A stretch of DNA of 64,000 nucleotides from Faecalicatena absiana (GTDB lineage: Bacteria; Bacillota; Bacilli; Lactobacillales; Lactobacillaceae). Below the pieces are notes generated by a model. It searched no databases, had not been told where the DNA came from, and saw nothing but the letters and a program-made list of their open reading frames with translations. The position numbers were made by a program, and so were the translations under genes. Below, piece after piece: positions 15,784 through 24,624 of the stretch (the stretch's first letter is position 1; every line of letters begins with the position of its first letter). The stretch spans positions 62,001-126,000 of the forward strand of contig JAEDAG010000005.1 in the NCBI GenBank assembly GCA_017309015.1, in the 5' to 3' direction.

Positions 15784-16333
15784 GGTAATTCAGTTAGCTC
15801 CTAATTCTAATAATGAATGCAAATCGCTCGCAAAAGTGCCCGATTTGCTGCTAGCGATCCAAAAATAATCATATCTCAAGTCTGACATAAAGAAAAAATT
15901 ATTTTCCAAAAGCCCGATTTCTTTTGGAAAACAGGCAAAAGCTGATCAAATAAGTTTTTTATTCCGGCTGAAGAAAAGAATAAAAAGGCTGATGACAAAA
16001 TGGGAATAATGTTGCTGGTCGGCCGCTTCTTTTCAGACCTGCTGGCAGTCACTTTGGCCTAGGCCAAATGTCGCGATCTTTTTAGCCTGCTTGTCCCAAA
16101 AGCGCCTTGGCCCGTCCGGAGACAGTACCAATATTTTATATATTATAGAACCCTCTTCTTAAAAGCAAAGGAAAAAGGTTAAATTTAATTTCTTTAGGAC
16201 GAAAAATGATATTGAAAAATTTGCTGGAAGGGATCACAAAGTTCATTCAAATACTAGTGAAATCTGAATCTGTCCTTCAGAAAAGTATGCTAAAATTTAG
16301 CAAGATAATATTTAGAAATGGAAATTGTAAAAA
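15784..16333. promoter_or_regulatory. 550-base divergent intergenic region with palindromes
   Basis: No convincing ORF. It holds TTTTCCAAAA ... TTTTGGAAAA (15902-15931, perfect 10-bp arms, 10-base loop), the 16-bp palindrome TTTGGCCTAGGCCAAA (16053-16068) and GCTAAAATTTAGC (16289-16301) about 35 bases before the exporter start. A stretch at about 15989-16024 resembles 20128-20165, upstream of the EAL gene. The palindromes are plausible operators for the divergent LysR gene or the exporter, but none matches a site I can name. Confidence 0.45.
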
Positions 16334-18079
16334 ATGAAAAATCTCAGCAAATATTTGGCTGATTACAAAAAAGAGAGCATCCTGGCGCCCGCGTTTAAGC
16401 TCCTGGAAGCTCTTTTTGATTTGCTAGTGCCGATCGTCGTGGCCCAGATCATCGACTATGGGATCAAGCAGCACAACCAGCCATACATCTTCCAGCAGGC
16501 CGGACTCTTGGTCCTGCTGGCGGTTCTGGGGATCGCGTCTTCGGTCACGGCCCAGTGGTTTGCCGCCAAAGCCAGCGTCGGCTTTGCGACCAAGTTGCGC
16601 CAGGCGGCTTTTGACAAGGTGGAATCCTTGAGCTTTGCCAACCTGGACCAGACTGCCCCCAGTACCTTGATCACCCGGTTGACTTCCGACATCAATCAGG
16701 TGCAGACAGGCTTGAACATGGCCCTGCGGCTCTTGCTCAGAAGTCCCTTCATCGTTTTTGGCTCCATGGTGATGGCCTTTACGATCAACTTTAAGGCCGC
16801 CTTGATCTTTCTGGCGGCAATTCCGCTGTTGGCCGTGGTCGTTTTCGGCATCATGCTGGTGTCCATCCCGCTCTACCGGCAGGTCCAGGCCAGACTGGAT
16901 GAGATCACCCGGCTGACCAATGAGAACCTGACTGGGGTCCGGGTCATCCGGGCCTTTGGCAAGGAGGGGGCGGAAGTGGCCAAGTTTGACCAGAAGGTCG
17001 CGGCCATGACCAAGCTGAATGAGTTCGTCGGTCGCCTGGCTGCCGCCTTGAATCCGCTGACCTACGCCCTGATCAACATCGCGGCCATCATCTTGATCTA
17101 CGTTGGCGCCATCCAGGTCAACAGCGGCGCCATGCAGCAGGGGCAAGTGGTGGCCTTGTACAACTATTTGGCCCAGATGATCGTCGAATTAATCAAATTG
17201 GCCAGCTTGATCATCACCATCAACCGGGCCCTGGCTTGCGCTGACCGGGTTGACCAGGTTCTTAGCATCGAGCCGGCCCAGACTTATCCGGAAAAAAACG
17301 CGGCCAGGCCGGCTGATGCCAGCGTTTCTTTCAAAAATGTGACCTTTACCTACCCGGAAGCCGGCGCGCCAGCCCTTTCGGACATCTCTTTTGAAGCGGC
17401 TGCCGGCTCGACGGTCGGCATTATTGGCGGGACGGGATCCGGCAAGTCAAGTCTGGCAGCGCTGATTGCCAGATTCTACGACGCGGATGCGGGTGAGGTT
17501 GCCATCGGCGGGCAGGCAGTTGCCAAACTGACCCAGGAAGAGCTGCGCCAGCAGGTGGCCGTGGTGCCCCAGAAAGCCCAGCTTTTTGCCGGCAGCATCC
17601 GGGACAACCTGCGCCTGGGCAAGGAAGCGGCCAGCGACCAGGAGCTGTGGAACGCAATCAAGCTGGCCCAGGCCAGCGACGTGGTTGAAAACAAGGCGGG
17701 GAAGCTGGACTTTAAGATTGAGCAGGAGGGGCGGAACCTGTCAGGCGGGCAAAAGCAGCGCCTGACCATTGCCCGGGCTCTGGTCAAGCAGTCCCCAGTC
17801 CTGATCATGGATGACAGCGACAGCGCCCTCGACCTGGCCACGGCAGCCAGACTCCGCCAGAGCGTGGCTGCCCTTTTGCCCAAGCCGACGACCTTTATCA
17901 TCTCCCAGCGCGCCTCGTCCATCATGCAGGCCGATCAGATCCTGGTCTTGGACGATGGCCGCCTGGTGGGGAAGGGGCAGCATCAGACCCTGCTGCAGAC
18001 CTGCCGAGTCTATCGGGAAATCATCCGCTCCCAGTTCCCGGATTGGGAGCTGCCTGAATTGGAAAGCGAGGTGGACTGA
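16334..18079 (+). CDS. ABC exporter half-transporter, degenerate ATP site subunit
   Basis: 581 residues: six membrane segments (about 20-305) then a nucleotide-binding domain. Walker A is GGTGSGKSS (about 363-371), the signature is LSGGQKQR (about 468), and Walker B is VLIMDDSDSALD, where the catalytic Glu is Asp. The switch histidine is replaced by Gln (FIISQRAS, about 522). These changes are typical of the non-catalytic partner in heterodimeric type IV exporters such as LmrC/LmrD or BmrC/BmrD. It should pair with the next gene, three bases downstream, to export drugs, lipids or peptides. The substrate is not evident. A palindrome lies about 35 bases upstream and a divergent LysR gene 550 bases upstream. 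Confidence 0.9.
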   Translation: MKNLSKYLADYKKESILAPAFKLLEALFDLLVPIVVAQIIDYGIKQHNQPYIFQQAGLLVLLAVLGIASSVTAQWFAAKASVGFATKLRQAAFDKVESLSFANLDQTAPSTLITRLTSDINQVQTGLNMALRLLLRSPFIVFGSMVMAFTINFKAALIFLAAIPLLAVVVFGIMLVSIPLYRQVQARLDEITRLTNENLTGVRVIRAFGKEGAEVAKFDQKVAAMTKLNEFVGRLAAALNPLTYALINIAAIILIYVGAIQVNSGAMQQGQVVALYNYLAQMIVELIKLASLIITINRALACADRVDQVLSIEPAQTYPEKNAARPADASVSFKNVTFTYPEAGAPALSDISFEAAAGSTVGIIGGTGSGKSSLAALIARFYDADAGEVAIGGQAVAKLTQEELRQQVAVVPQKAQLFAGSIRDNLRLGKEAASDQELWNAIKLAQASDVVENKAGKLDFKIEQEGRNLSGGQKQRLTIARALVKQSPVLIMDDSDSALDLATAARLRQSVAALLPKPTTFIISQRASSIMQADQILVLDDGRLVGKGQHQTLLQTCRVYREIIRSQFPDWELPELESEVD

Positions 18080-18082
18080 CCG

Positions 18083-19912
18083 ATGGGGAAAACTACCCAA
18101 AATAATAGGAAAAAATCCGAAAATAAAGTTGGCGGCCAAGCCGACGGCATGTCTTCATGGCAAGCCATGAAGCGGGTGCTGCGGTTGCTGAGCAGCTACC
18201 GGATTCTGCTGTTTTTGAGCATCATTTTGGCCGGAATTTCCGTTTTGCTGCAGCTGTACGTGCCGGTTTTATTCGGTGACGCGATTGACCAGATTATTGC
18301 CCAAGGGCGCGTTGACTTTGCTGCCATCACCCGCCTGCTCGCCAGGATCCTGATCTTGGTCCTGTTGTCTTCGGCCGCGACTTGGGTGATGGGGATCATC
18401 AACAACAAGCTGGCCTATTGGACCGTTCAGGACATTCGCCAAAAAGCCATCCGCAAGATCCAGCAGCTGCCTTTGGCCTACTTGGACCAGCATTCAAGCG
18501 GGGACATCGTCTCCAGAATCATTGCCGACGTGGACCAGATCTCTGATGGCCTGCTTTTGGGCTTCTCCCAGCTGTTCACGGGGATAGTGACCATTGCCGC
18601 GACCTTGTTCTTCATGTTCTCCAAGTCCGTGCCGGTCACCTTGCTGGTCCTGCTTTTGACCCCGGTCAGCTTCGTGGTGGCCAAGTTCATTGCCAGCCAT
18701 TCCTACCAGATGTTCAAAAAGATGACGGACACCCGGGGCCAGCAGACCGCCCTGATTGAAGAAATGGTCGGCGGGGTCAAGGTCGTCAAGGCCTTTGGCT
18801 ATGAAAAGCGGGCTTCAGGCCGTTTTGCCAAGATCAATGCCGACCTGCAGAAGTACAGCCAGGCCGCGACTTTCTATTCCAGTCTGACCAATCCGGCAAC
18901 GCGCTTCATCAACTCGTTGATCTACGCGCTGGTGGCCTTGGCAGGAGCCTTCTTGATCATGGCCGGCCAGCTGACGGTTGGGGGCTTGAGCGTCCTGCTT
19001 AACTACGCCAACCAGTACATGAAGCCTTTTAACGATATCAGCTCCGTCGTGACCGAGCTGCAGAACGCCATGGCCTGTGCGGCCCGCGTTTTTGCCTTGA
19101 TCGACCAAGAGCCGGAAGCCATGGCTGCCAGCCTGGAAAAGGGGCAAAAAGAGCTTGGCGAGGACCTGGGCAGCGTCAAAGGGGAGGTGGACCTGCATGG
19201 GGTCAACTTCTCTTATGTGCCAGACAAGCCGTTGATTCAAGACTTCAACCTGGAGGCCAAGCCGGGGATGCGGATTGCCCTGGTTGGTCCGACTGGCTGC
19301 GGGAAGACGACTACGATCAACCTGCTCATGCGTTTCTATGATGCCGCTTCGGGCTCAATCATGATCGACGGCAAGAGCATCTACGAAGTTTCCCGCCACT
19401 CCTTGCGCCGGAACTTTGGGATGGTTTTGCAGGACACTTGGCTGGAAGAGGGGACGGTCAGGGAAAATATCGCTTTTGGCAAGCCGGAAGCCACGGATGA
19501 AGAAATTATCGCCGCGGCCAAGGAAGCCCACTCCTGGGGCTTTATCCGCCGCCTGCCGGAAGGGCTGGACACGTATTTGACCGCTGACAGCCTGAGCGGC
19601 GGGCAAAAGCAGCTGCTCTGCATTACCAGGGTAATGCTGCTCAAGCCGCCAATGCTGATTTTGGATGAAGCCACCAGCTCCATCGACACGCGGACGGAAA
19701 TGCTGATTCAGCAAGCTTTTGACCGGCTGATGGCCGGGCGGACCTCCTTCGTCGTGGCCCACCGCCTGTCGACGATCGTCAATGCCGACTTGATCCTGGT
19801 GATGAAGAACGGACGGATCATCGAGCGGGGAAGACACCAGGAGCTACTGGAAAAGGGGGGCTTTTACAGCCAGCTCTACCACAGCCAGTTCGCGCAAGAA
19901 GAAATGCTTTAG
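18083..19912 (+). CDS. ABC exporter half-transporter, catalytic subunit
   Basis: 609 residues: a short charged N-terminal extension, six membrane segments (about 35-340), then a nucleotide-binding domain with Walker A GPTGCGKTT (about 402), signature LSGGQKQLL (about 503), Walker B LILDEATSS with the catalytic Glu, and the switch His in VVAHRLST (about 558). It thus supplies the consensus ATP site of a heterodimer with the preceding protein. AGGTGG eight bases before ATG 18083 supports this start. A later ATG at 18149 would remove the polar extension but has a weaker site. Compared with single-gene MsbA-like exporters, the pair is LmrCD-like. The dispersed repeat follows its stop codon. Confidence 0.9.
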   Translation: MGKTTQNNRKKSENKVGGQADGMSSWQAMKRVLRLLSSYRILLFLSIILAGISVLLQLYVPVLFGDAIDQIIAQGRVDFAAITRLLARILILVLLSSAATWVMGIINNKLAYWTVQDIRQKAIRKIQQLPLAYLDQHSSGDIVSRIIADVDQISDGLLLGFSQLFTGIVTIAATLFFMFSKSVPVTLLVLLLTPVSFVVAKFIASHSYQMFKKMTDTRGQQTALIEEMVGGVKVVKAFGYEKRASGRFAKINADLQKYSQAATFYSSLTNPATRFINSLIYALVALAGAFLIMAGQLTVGGLSVLLNYANQYMKPFNDISSVVTELQNAMACAARVFALIDQEPEAMAASLEKGQKELGEDLGSVKGEVDLHGVNFSYVPDKPLIQDFNLEAKPGMRIALVGPTGCGKTTTINLLMRFYDAASGSIMIDGKSIYEVSRHSLRRNFGMVLQDTWLEEGTVRENIAFGKPEATDEEIIAAAKEAHSWGFIRRLPEGLDTYLTADSLSGGQKQLLCITRVMLLKPPMLILDEATSSIDTRTEMLIQQAFDRLMAGRTSFVVAHRLSTIVNADLILVMKNGRIIERGRHQELLEKGGFYSQLYHSQFAQEEML

Positions 19913-19915
19913 TCA

Positions 19916-20056
19916 AAGAGTCATGGAAAAACGATTCAGTTGAGTACTTTTGAGCTTCAGCAGCTCTCTGCTGTGATTTGAGATACATGAAAAGACTTCC
20001 AGAAGTTTTGCGCTTCTAGAAGCCTTTTTTATTCGTTAGAGTTTTCCCAGACTCTT
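19916..20056 (-). repeat. Dispersed intergenic repeat, full-length inverted copy
   Basis: Read on the minus strand it begins AAGAGTCTGGGAAAA, continues CTCTAACGAATAA and the hairpin AGGCTTCTAGAAG ... CTTCTGGAAGTCTT, then ATGTATCTCAAATCACAGCAG, and ends CCATGACTCTT. The ends are inverted repeats. It has the same order of parts and nearly the same length as the copy at 46872-47015. It starts only three bases after the exporter stop codon. Confidence 0.85.
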
Positions 20057-20209
20057 TTGCGCGTCCATGAGCTTGAAGAAATAAAGCGGTTTAAACAACA
20101 ACTATTTCAAGTTATAATCTTACTAAGAGCATGACAAAATCGGGAAACGAATGCTGCTGATTGGCCGGATACCAGGCCAGCATTTTCGGCAATCGTATAA
20201 AGAAACAAG

Positions 20210-23200
20210 ATGAGCATTATGACTAAGAAACCAAACCTAAAGCAACTGATCGACCAAACCTTCAGCTATATCCGCGAACCCTTCCTGGTTTTGCAGGTGA
20301 ATCAAGGACAGCTGCCGCGCCTGGTCTACGCTAATGCCCGCCTGCTGGAGCTATTGGCTTGTGACAATTTGGAAGAACTGAACGAGTATTTGGACAACCA
20401 GCCAGAAAAAATGGTGGTCGCCCAAAACCTGGACGCTTTTCGTAAAATTGTCAGTGCCAACGGCGGCAAGGCTGACCACATGACCCTGACTGACCGCCAT
20501 GGCCAGGAGCACATCGTCAATTTGGAAATCCGCCGCGCGCCCTTAAGCGAAAGCGGCCTTTTGATCTGCTACGTAACCCCGATCGAGCTCAACCGCGACG
20601 TCTTGACCGGTCTGCTTGACCTGCGCTCTTTTCAAGAAGTTGGCCAGACGCAGACCGCCCTTTTGCACGGCTTGGGCAAGTCGATCTCGGTCATCTCCTT
20701 TGACCTAGTTGGGATGAAGGATTACAACAACCAATACGGCTTCAAAAAAGGCGATGAGCTCCTGCGCTTTGTCGCTGGCAAATTGACCCGGGCTTTTGGC
20801 GAGAATGCCTGCACCCGGTCAGGTGAAGACCGCTTCTACGCCTATGCCGTGGACTTTGGTCTCAATGCCAAATTGCAGGAGATCATCGATGAGGTCAGAA
20901 GCCGCCGGGAGATCCGGATTGGGGTCAGCGGCTATGACCCTGACAAGCTGACTTTTGACGAGGCCTGCAATCAGTCCCGAGTTGCCTGTGAGAGCTTGGC
21001 TGATCCCTACAAATCAGGCATCGTCTTTTATGATGAGAAATTGGATCACAAGCACCGGTTGCAAGAGCACGTGCTCTACCATATCGACGAAGCCATCGCC
21101 AAGGGCTGGATCCAGGTCTACTACCAGCCGGTAGTGCGGACTTTATCGCAAAAAATGTGCAACGTGGAAGCTCTCAGCCGCTGGATTGACCCTAAATACG
21201 GAATAATCTCGCCTGGAGACTTCGTGCCGGTTCTTGAAGACGCCAACCTGTCCTACAAGCTGGACCTGTTCGTCTTAAAGCAGGTCTGCCAGATGCTGGA
21301 CGCTCGTCTTTCCCAAGGACTGCCGGTGGTTCCGGTCTCCGTTAACATTTCCCGTTCTGACTTCAATGCCGTTGACCCGGTAGCGGAAACGGCAGCGGTC
21401 CTTGACCGCTATCACCTGCGCCACAGCCTGATTGCCGTGGAAATCACGGAAACCGCGGTCATGCAGAGCCGGGAGGAGATCTCTAAAGCCATCGCCCGCT
21501 TCCATGATCTGGGCTTTCAGGTTTGGATGGACGACTTCGGCTCTGGCTACTCATCCTTGAATGCCTTGAAGGACTTTCATTTTGACGAAATCAAGATTGA
21601 CATGGGCTTCATGCGCAACTTGAATGACCGCTCCAAAAAGATCGTCACCAAAGCCATCTCCATGGCCAAGTCCTTGGGAATTCATACCCTGACTGAAGGG
21701 GTGGAGACTGAAGAGCAGTTCCGCTTCTTGAAGGATGCGGGCTGCGAACGGATTCAAGGCTACTACTTCGGCAAGCCGCAGGCACTGGATGACCTGCTGG
21801 CGCATTTGGCCTTTAAGGAAATCCCAATTGAACCGCCGGAGGAGGCCCAGATTTTTGCCAAGGTTGGCCTGATCGACCTGATTACCCCAGAGCCATTGGC
21901 TATCTACTTCTATGATGGAATAAGCTTTGCTCCAATCTATGGCAATGCTCGCTTTAAGGACTTGCTGGCGTCAGCCGGCTTAAACGACCGCCTGGCTGAT
22001 TCAAGCATCCTGCACGGCTTGGCGGAAAAAGCCGTCCGGAACAACGCCAAGCGCGTTTCCATCGTGATTTCAGGCGGACGCTACTTCCAGTTCTCTTTTA
22101 AGCCGGTTGCCCAAGCCCGCAAGGGCTGCGTCCTTTTGACCAAGATTGATGGGACCATCAGCCAAAAGGAAAGCCGGCAGCTGGACTTGAACAAGTCCTT
22201 GAAAAACGTGCTGCCGATCTTCAACCGGATCTATGATCTGGACTTTGCCAGCGACCAAGTCCGCGTCGTGGCCAGTGACCGGGTCGGGGAAAGTCAGGGC
22301 CAGACCTTGAGCGGCCTGGCCAGTGTCGCGGAATTCTATGGCAGCGAATGCATCCACCGCGATGACCTGCCGCGCTGGCGTGACTTCTTAAGCTACCGGC
22401 AGATCGTTGGCAAGCTGAAGGCCCAAAAGCGCAACTGGCTGACGGAAAACTTTCGGACCAAGGTCAGCGGCGAGCTCTACAACTGGGGCGAATATACCCT
22501 GGTGCAGATCAGCGATGCAGAATTCATGCTGATGGTCAAGGTGGACAGCCGGGAAGACGAGCGGTTGAAGGTCTCCTTGCTGAAAGAAATGTATATGAGC
22601 AGCCGCCGGGGGCTGGATACGTCCATCGACAACGTTGAATATGAGGTCTGGAAGACCTTGCAGCATGAGTCCAATCTCAAATTCTTCTGGAAGGACACGC
22701 AGCGCCGCTTTGTCGGCGTCAGCCGGGCCTTCCTCCAGTACTATGGCTTTGCCAGCCAGAATGACGTTTTGGGCAAGACTGATGACCAGATCGGCTGGCA
22801 CAAGGACAATGGCCCGTTTAGAGACGACGAGCTGCGGGTCCTGCAAGAAGGCCGGCCAGTCATCAATGCCCAGACGACTCAGATCTTCAACGGGATCACC
22901 AGCCATATTATGGCCTGCAAGTTTCCAATTTTTGACCATGGCCAGATCGTTGGCCTGGTTGGCTATTTTGAAGATCTGGACGCGGCGCTTTCCAGCAAGG
23001 AGCGGGTCTTCCCTGGCAAGATCTCAGAAGCTGATGCCATGACCAGCTTCCTGGACGCCAACGGCTTAGCCGCGCGTTTGGTCCAGTACGACGACTACTG
23101 GAAGCAGAACCAGCAGGAATACTGCGTGGCTTGGATTGAGGTGGCCGACTTTGACCGGATGAAGATCAACGACGGCTCAGCCTTTGCCAACGAGCTGATC

Positions 23201-24418
23201 ATGATCTGTGCCAAGCTCATCAATGAGCACCTGGCCAAGCGCAATCTGGTTGCCCGGATGCGGGGAGCGGCTTTCGCGATTGCCACCAATACTTTGTCTA
23301 AAGAGGAGCTGGCGGCAGAAACGGCGGAAATCAAACAAGCCATTGAAAAAGTAAGCGACATCAACGGCGTCCACTGCCAATTGAGCGTGCGGACCGGTCT
23401 GGCCCAGGCAAGCGAGGCCAGCTACAGTCAAGAGGCGGTCCAATTGGCCGTCGACCGGGCTTGGGCTGACGAGCGGGAAAAAGAAGAGGACCAGAACCCA
23501 GTCAGCGAGTTCAATGAGTATCTGGACCTGCCTTTGCCTTTCGTGATCGCCAAGCCGGTCTTTAACGCTTACGGCGACAAGGTGGAAGACGCGATCTTGG
23601 TCTTTGCCAACGAGCAGTTCTGCGAGCGTCTGGGCGTCAGCCGCCATGCCCTCTTGGGCAAGCGCTATGCCCAGCTCTACGGCGAGCGGGAAGAGTGGCT
23701 CAAGCTCTTGGCGCCAGCCCTTTGGGGCAAGCCCGTCACTGGAGGCTGCTACAACCGGGCGCTGCGGGCTTGGACCAACTATTATTCAAAAGCCGCGGTC
23801 TTGCCGGGATGCACGGTGACGATTTTTGAGCCAGTGACTCAAAGCGGCAATGAATCAGCCTTGAAGACGGCGGTCACGGATGAGGAATGCTTCCGCGTGA
23901 CCCACTTGCTTTTCAACGGCCACCAGTTCTACCATAATATCAAGGATGCCTTGGGCGAGATCGGTGAGGTGGCCGGGGCTAGTCATGTAGAGGTCATCAG
24001 AACCGACCGGCACAGCTTCTCCGTCGATTATGAGTGGAGCAAGCGGGGCGACGGACTTTTGGGCGATGATGCTGAAGAGCTGGAGTATGGTTTCATCCAG
24101 CCTTTGGAAGACCAAGCCCAAAAACAGGACTATGTCCTCTTGCGCGATGTCCGTAAGCTGGCTGAAGGGAACGGCAGCTTCCAGAAGCAGGCCGAATTCC
24201 TGCATAAAAAGGGCGTCAAGCGGCTCTTGGCTGTGCCGATTTATGATGATGATCACAACCTGAGCGGCTACCTGCTGGCCACCGACTGGCAGAAGAGCGG
24301 GCACTTGGACCTGATTCGCCTTATGCGGCTCTTGACGGGGCCGTTTCAGCAGAAGCTGAAAGAAATCGACCGGCGGATCGGACAGAACGAGTTCAGCAAC
24401 CGGGATGACGACAATTAG
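20210..24418 (+). CDS. Multidomain PAS/GGDEF/EAL/PAS/GAF protein (c-di-GMP phosphodiesterase)
   Basis: 1402 residues, no membrane segment. Order: PAS (about 10-125); GGDEF with the active loop changed to SGEDRF (about 203), so cyclase activity is unlikely; EAL (about 290-545) with EALSRW (320), SVNIS (378), ITETAV, MDDFGSGYSS (440), IKID (460), TEGVETEEQ and QGYYF all present, hence probably an active phosphodiesterase; a linker; PAS-like (about 820-930); a second GGDEF-like fold with the loop RMRGAAF (1016), also degenerate; PAS-like (about 1105-1200); GAF-like (about 1225-1390). It should hydrolyse c-di-GMP under sensory control. ATG 20210 and ATG 20219 are both possible starts, with weak ribosome sites. 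It is monocistronic. Confidence 0.88.
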   Translation: MSIMTKKPNLKQLIDQTFSYIREPFLVLQVNQGQLPRLVYANARLLELLACDNLEELNEYLDNQPEKMVVAQNLDAFRKIVSANGGKADHMTLTDRHGQEHIVNLEIRRAPLSESGLLICYVTPIELNRDVLTGLLDLRSFQEVGQTQTALLHGLGKSISVISFDLVGMKDYNNQYGFKKGDELLRFVAGKLTRAFGENACTRSGEDRFYAYAVDFGLNAKLQEIIDEVRSRREIRIGVSGYDPDKLTFDEACNQSRVACESLADPYKSGIVFYDEKLDHKHRLQEHVLYHIDEAIAKGWIQVYYQPVVRTLSQKMCNVEALSRWIDPKYGIISPGDFVPVLEDANLSYKLDLFVLKQVCQMLDARLSQGLPVVPVSVNISRSDFNAVDPVAETAAVLDRYHLRHSLIAVEITETAVMQSREEISKAIARFHDLGFQVWMDDFGSGYSSLNALKDFHFDEIKIDMGFMRNLNDRSKKIVTKAISMAKSLGIHTLTEGVETEEQFRFLKDAGCERIQGYYFGKPQALDDLLAHLAFKEIPIEPPEEAQIFAKVGLIDLITPEPLAIYFYDGISFAPIYGNARFKDLLASAGLNDRLADSSILHGLAEKAVRNNAKRVSIVISGGRYFQFSFKPVAQARKGCVLLTKIDGTISQKESRQLDLNKSLKNVLPIFNRIYDLDFASDQVRVVASDRVGESQGQTLSGLASVAEFYGSECIHRDDLPRWRDFLSYRQIVGKLKAQKRNWLTENFRTKVSGELYNWGEYTLVQISDAEFMLMVKVDSREDERLKVSLLKEMYMSSRRGLDTSIDNVEYEVWKTLQHESNLKFFWKDTQRRFVGVSRAFLQYYGFASQNDVLGKTDDQIGWHKDNGPFRDDELRVLQEGRPVINAQTTQIFNGITSHIMACKFPIFDHGQIVGLVGYFEDLDAALSSKERVFPGKISEADAMTSFLDANGLAARLVQYDDYWKQNQQEYCVAWIEVADFDRMKINDGSAFANELIMICAKLINEHLAKRNLVARMRGAAFAIATNTLSKEELAAETAEIKQAIEKVSDINGVHCQLSVRTGLAQASEASYSQEAVQLAVDRAWADEREKEEDQNPVSEFNEYLDLPLPFVIAKPVFNAYGDKVEDAILVFANEQFCERLGVSRHALLGKRYAQLYGEREEWLKLLAPALWGKPVTGGCYNRALRAWTNYYSKAAVLPGCTVTIFEPVTQSGNESALKTAVTDEECFRVTHLLFNGHQFYHNIKDALGEIGEVAGASHVEVIRTDRHSFSVDYEWSKRGDGLLGDDAEELEYGFIQPLEDQAQKQDYVLLRDVRKLAEGNGSFQKQAEFLHKKGVKRLLAVPIYDDDHNLSGYLLATDWQKSGHLDLIRLMRLLTGPFQQKLKEIDRRIGQNEFSNRDDDN

Positions 24419-24458
24419 CTAAAAATACACTGGTTATTTAATAAAAAATATAAATCGC

Positions 24459-24489
24459 AACAGGCTAATCGCATGATTAGCCTGTTTTT
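24459..24489 (+). terminator. Terminator of the EAL protein gene
   Basis: ACAGGCTAATC ... GATTAGCCTGT followed by TTTT. Confidence 0.85.
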
Positions 24490-24575
24490 ATTGGCTTGAT
24501 CTGTAATTGGAAAAGGAAACTGTAATTTTGGCACAAAAAGTCATGCCAAAGATGTGAAAAAATCACTATTTCTTA

Positions 24576-24603
24576 TTGAAGCGATGCAGGGCTGTCATAT
24601 ACT
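24576..24603 (+). promoter_or_regulatory. Promoter cut off from its gene by the IS
   Basis: TTGAAG (24576-24581), 16-base spacer, TATACT (24598-24603). The next plus-strand start past the IS is the ruined alcohol dehydrogenase at 26256, so the IS sits in the former leader. Confidence 0.5.
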
Positions 24604-24624
24604 GACAATTGAAAAGATAAATTA

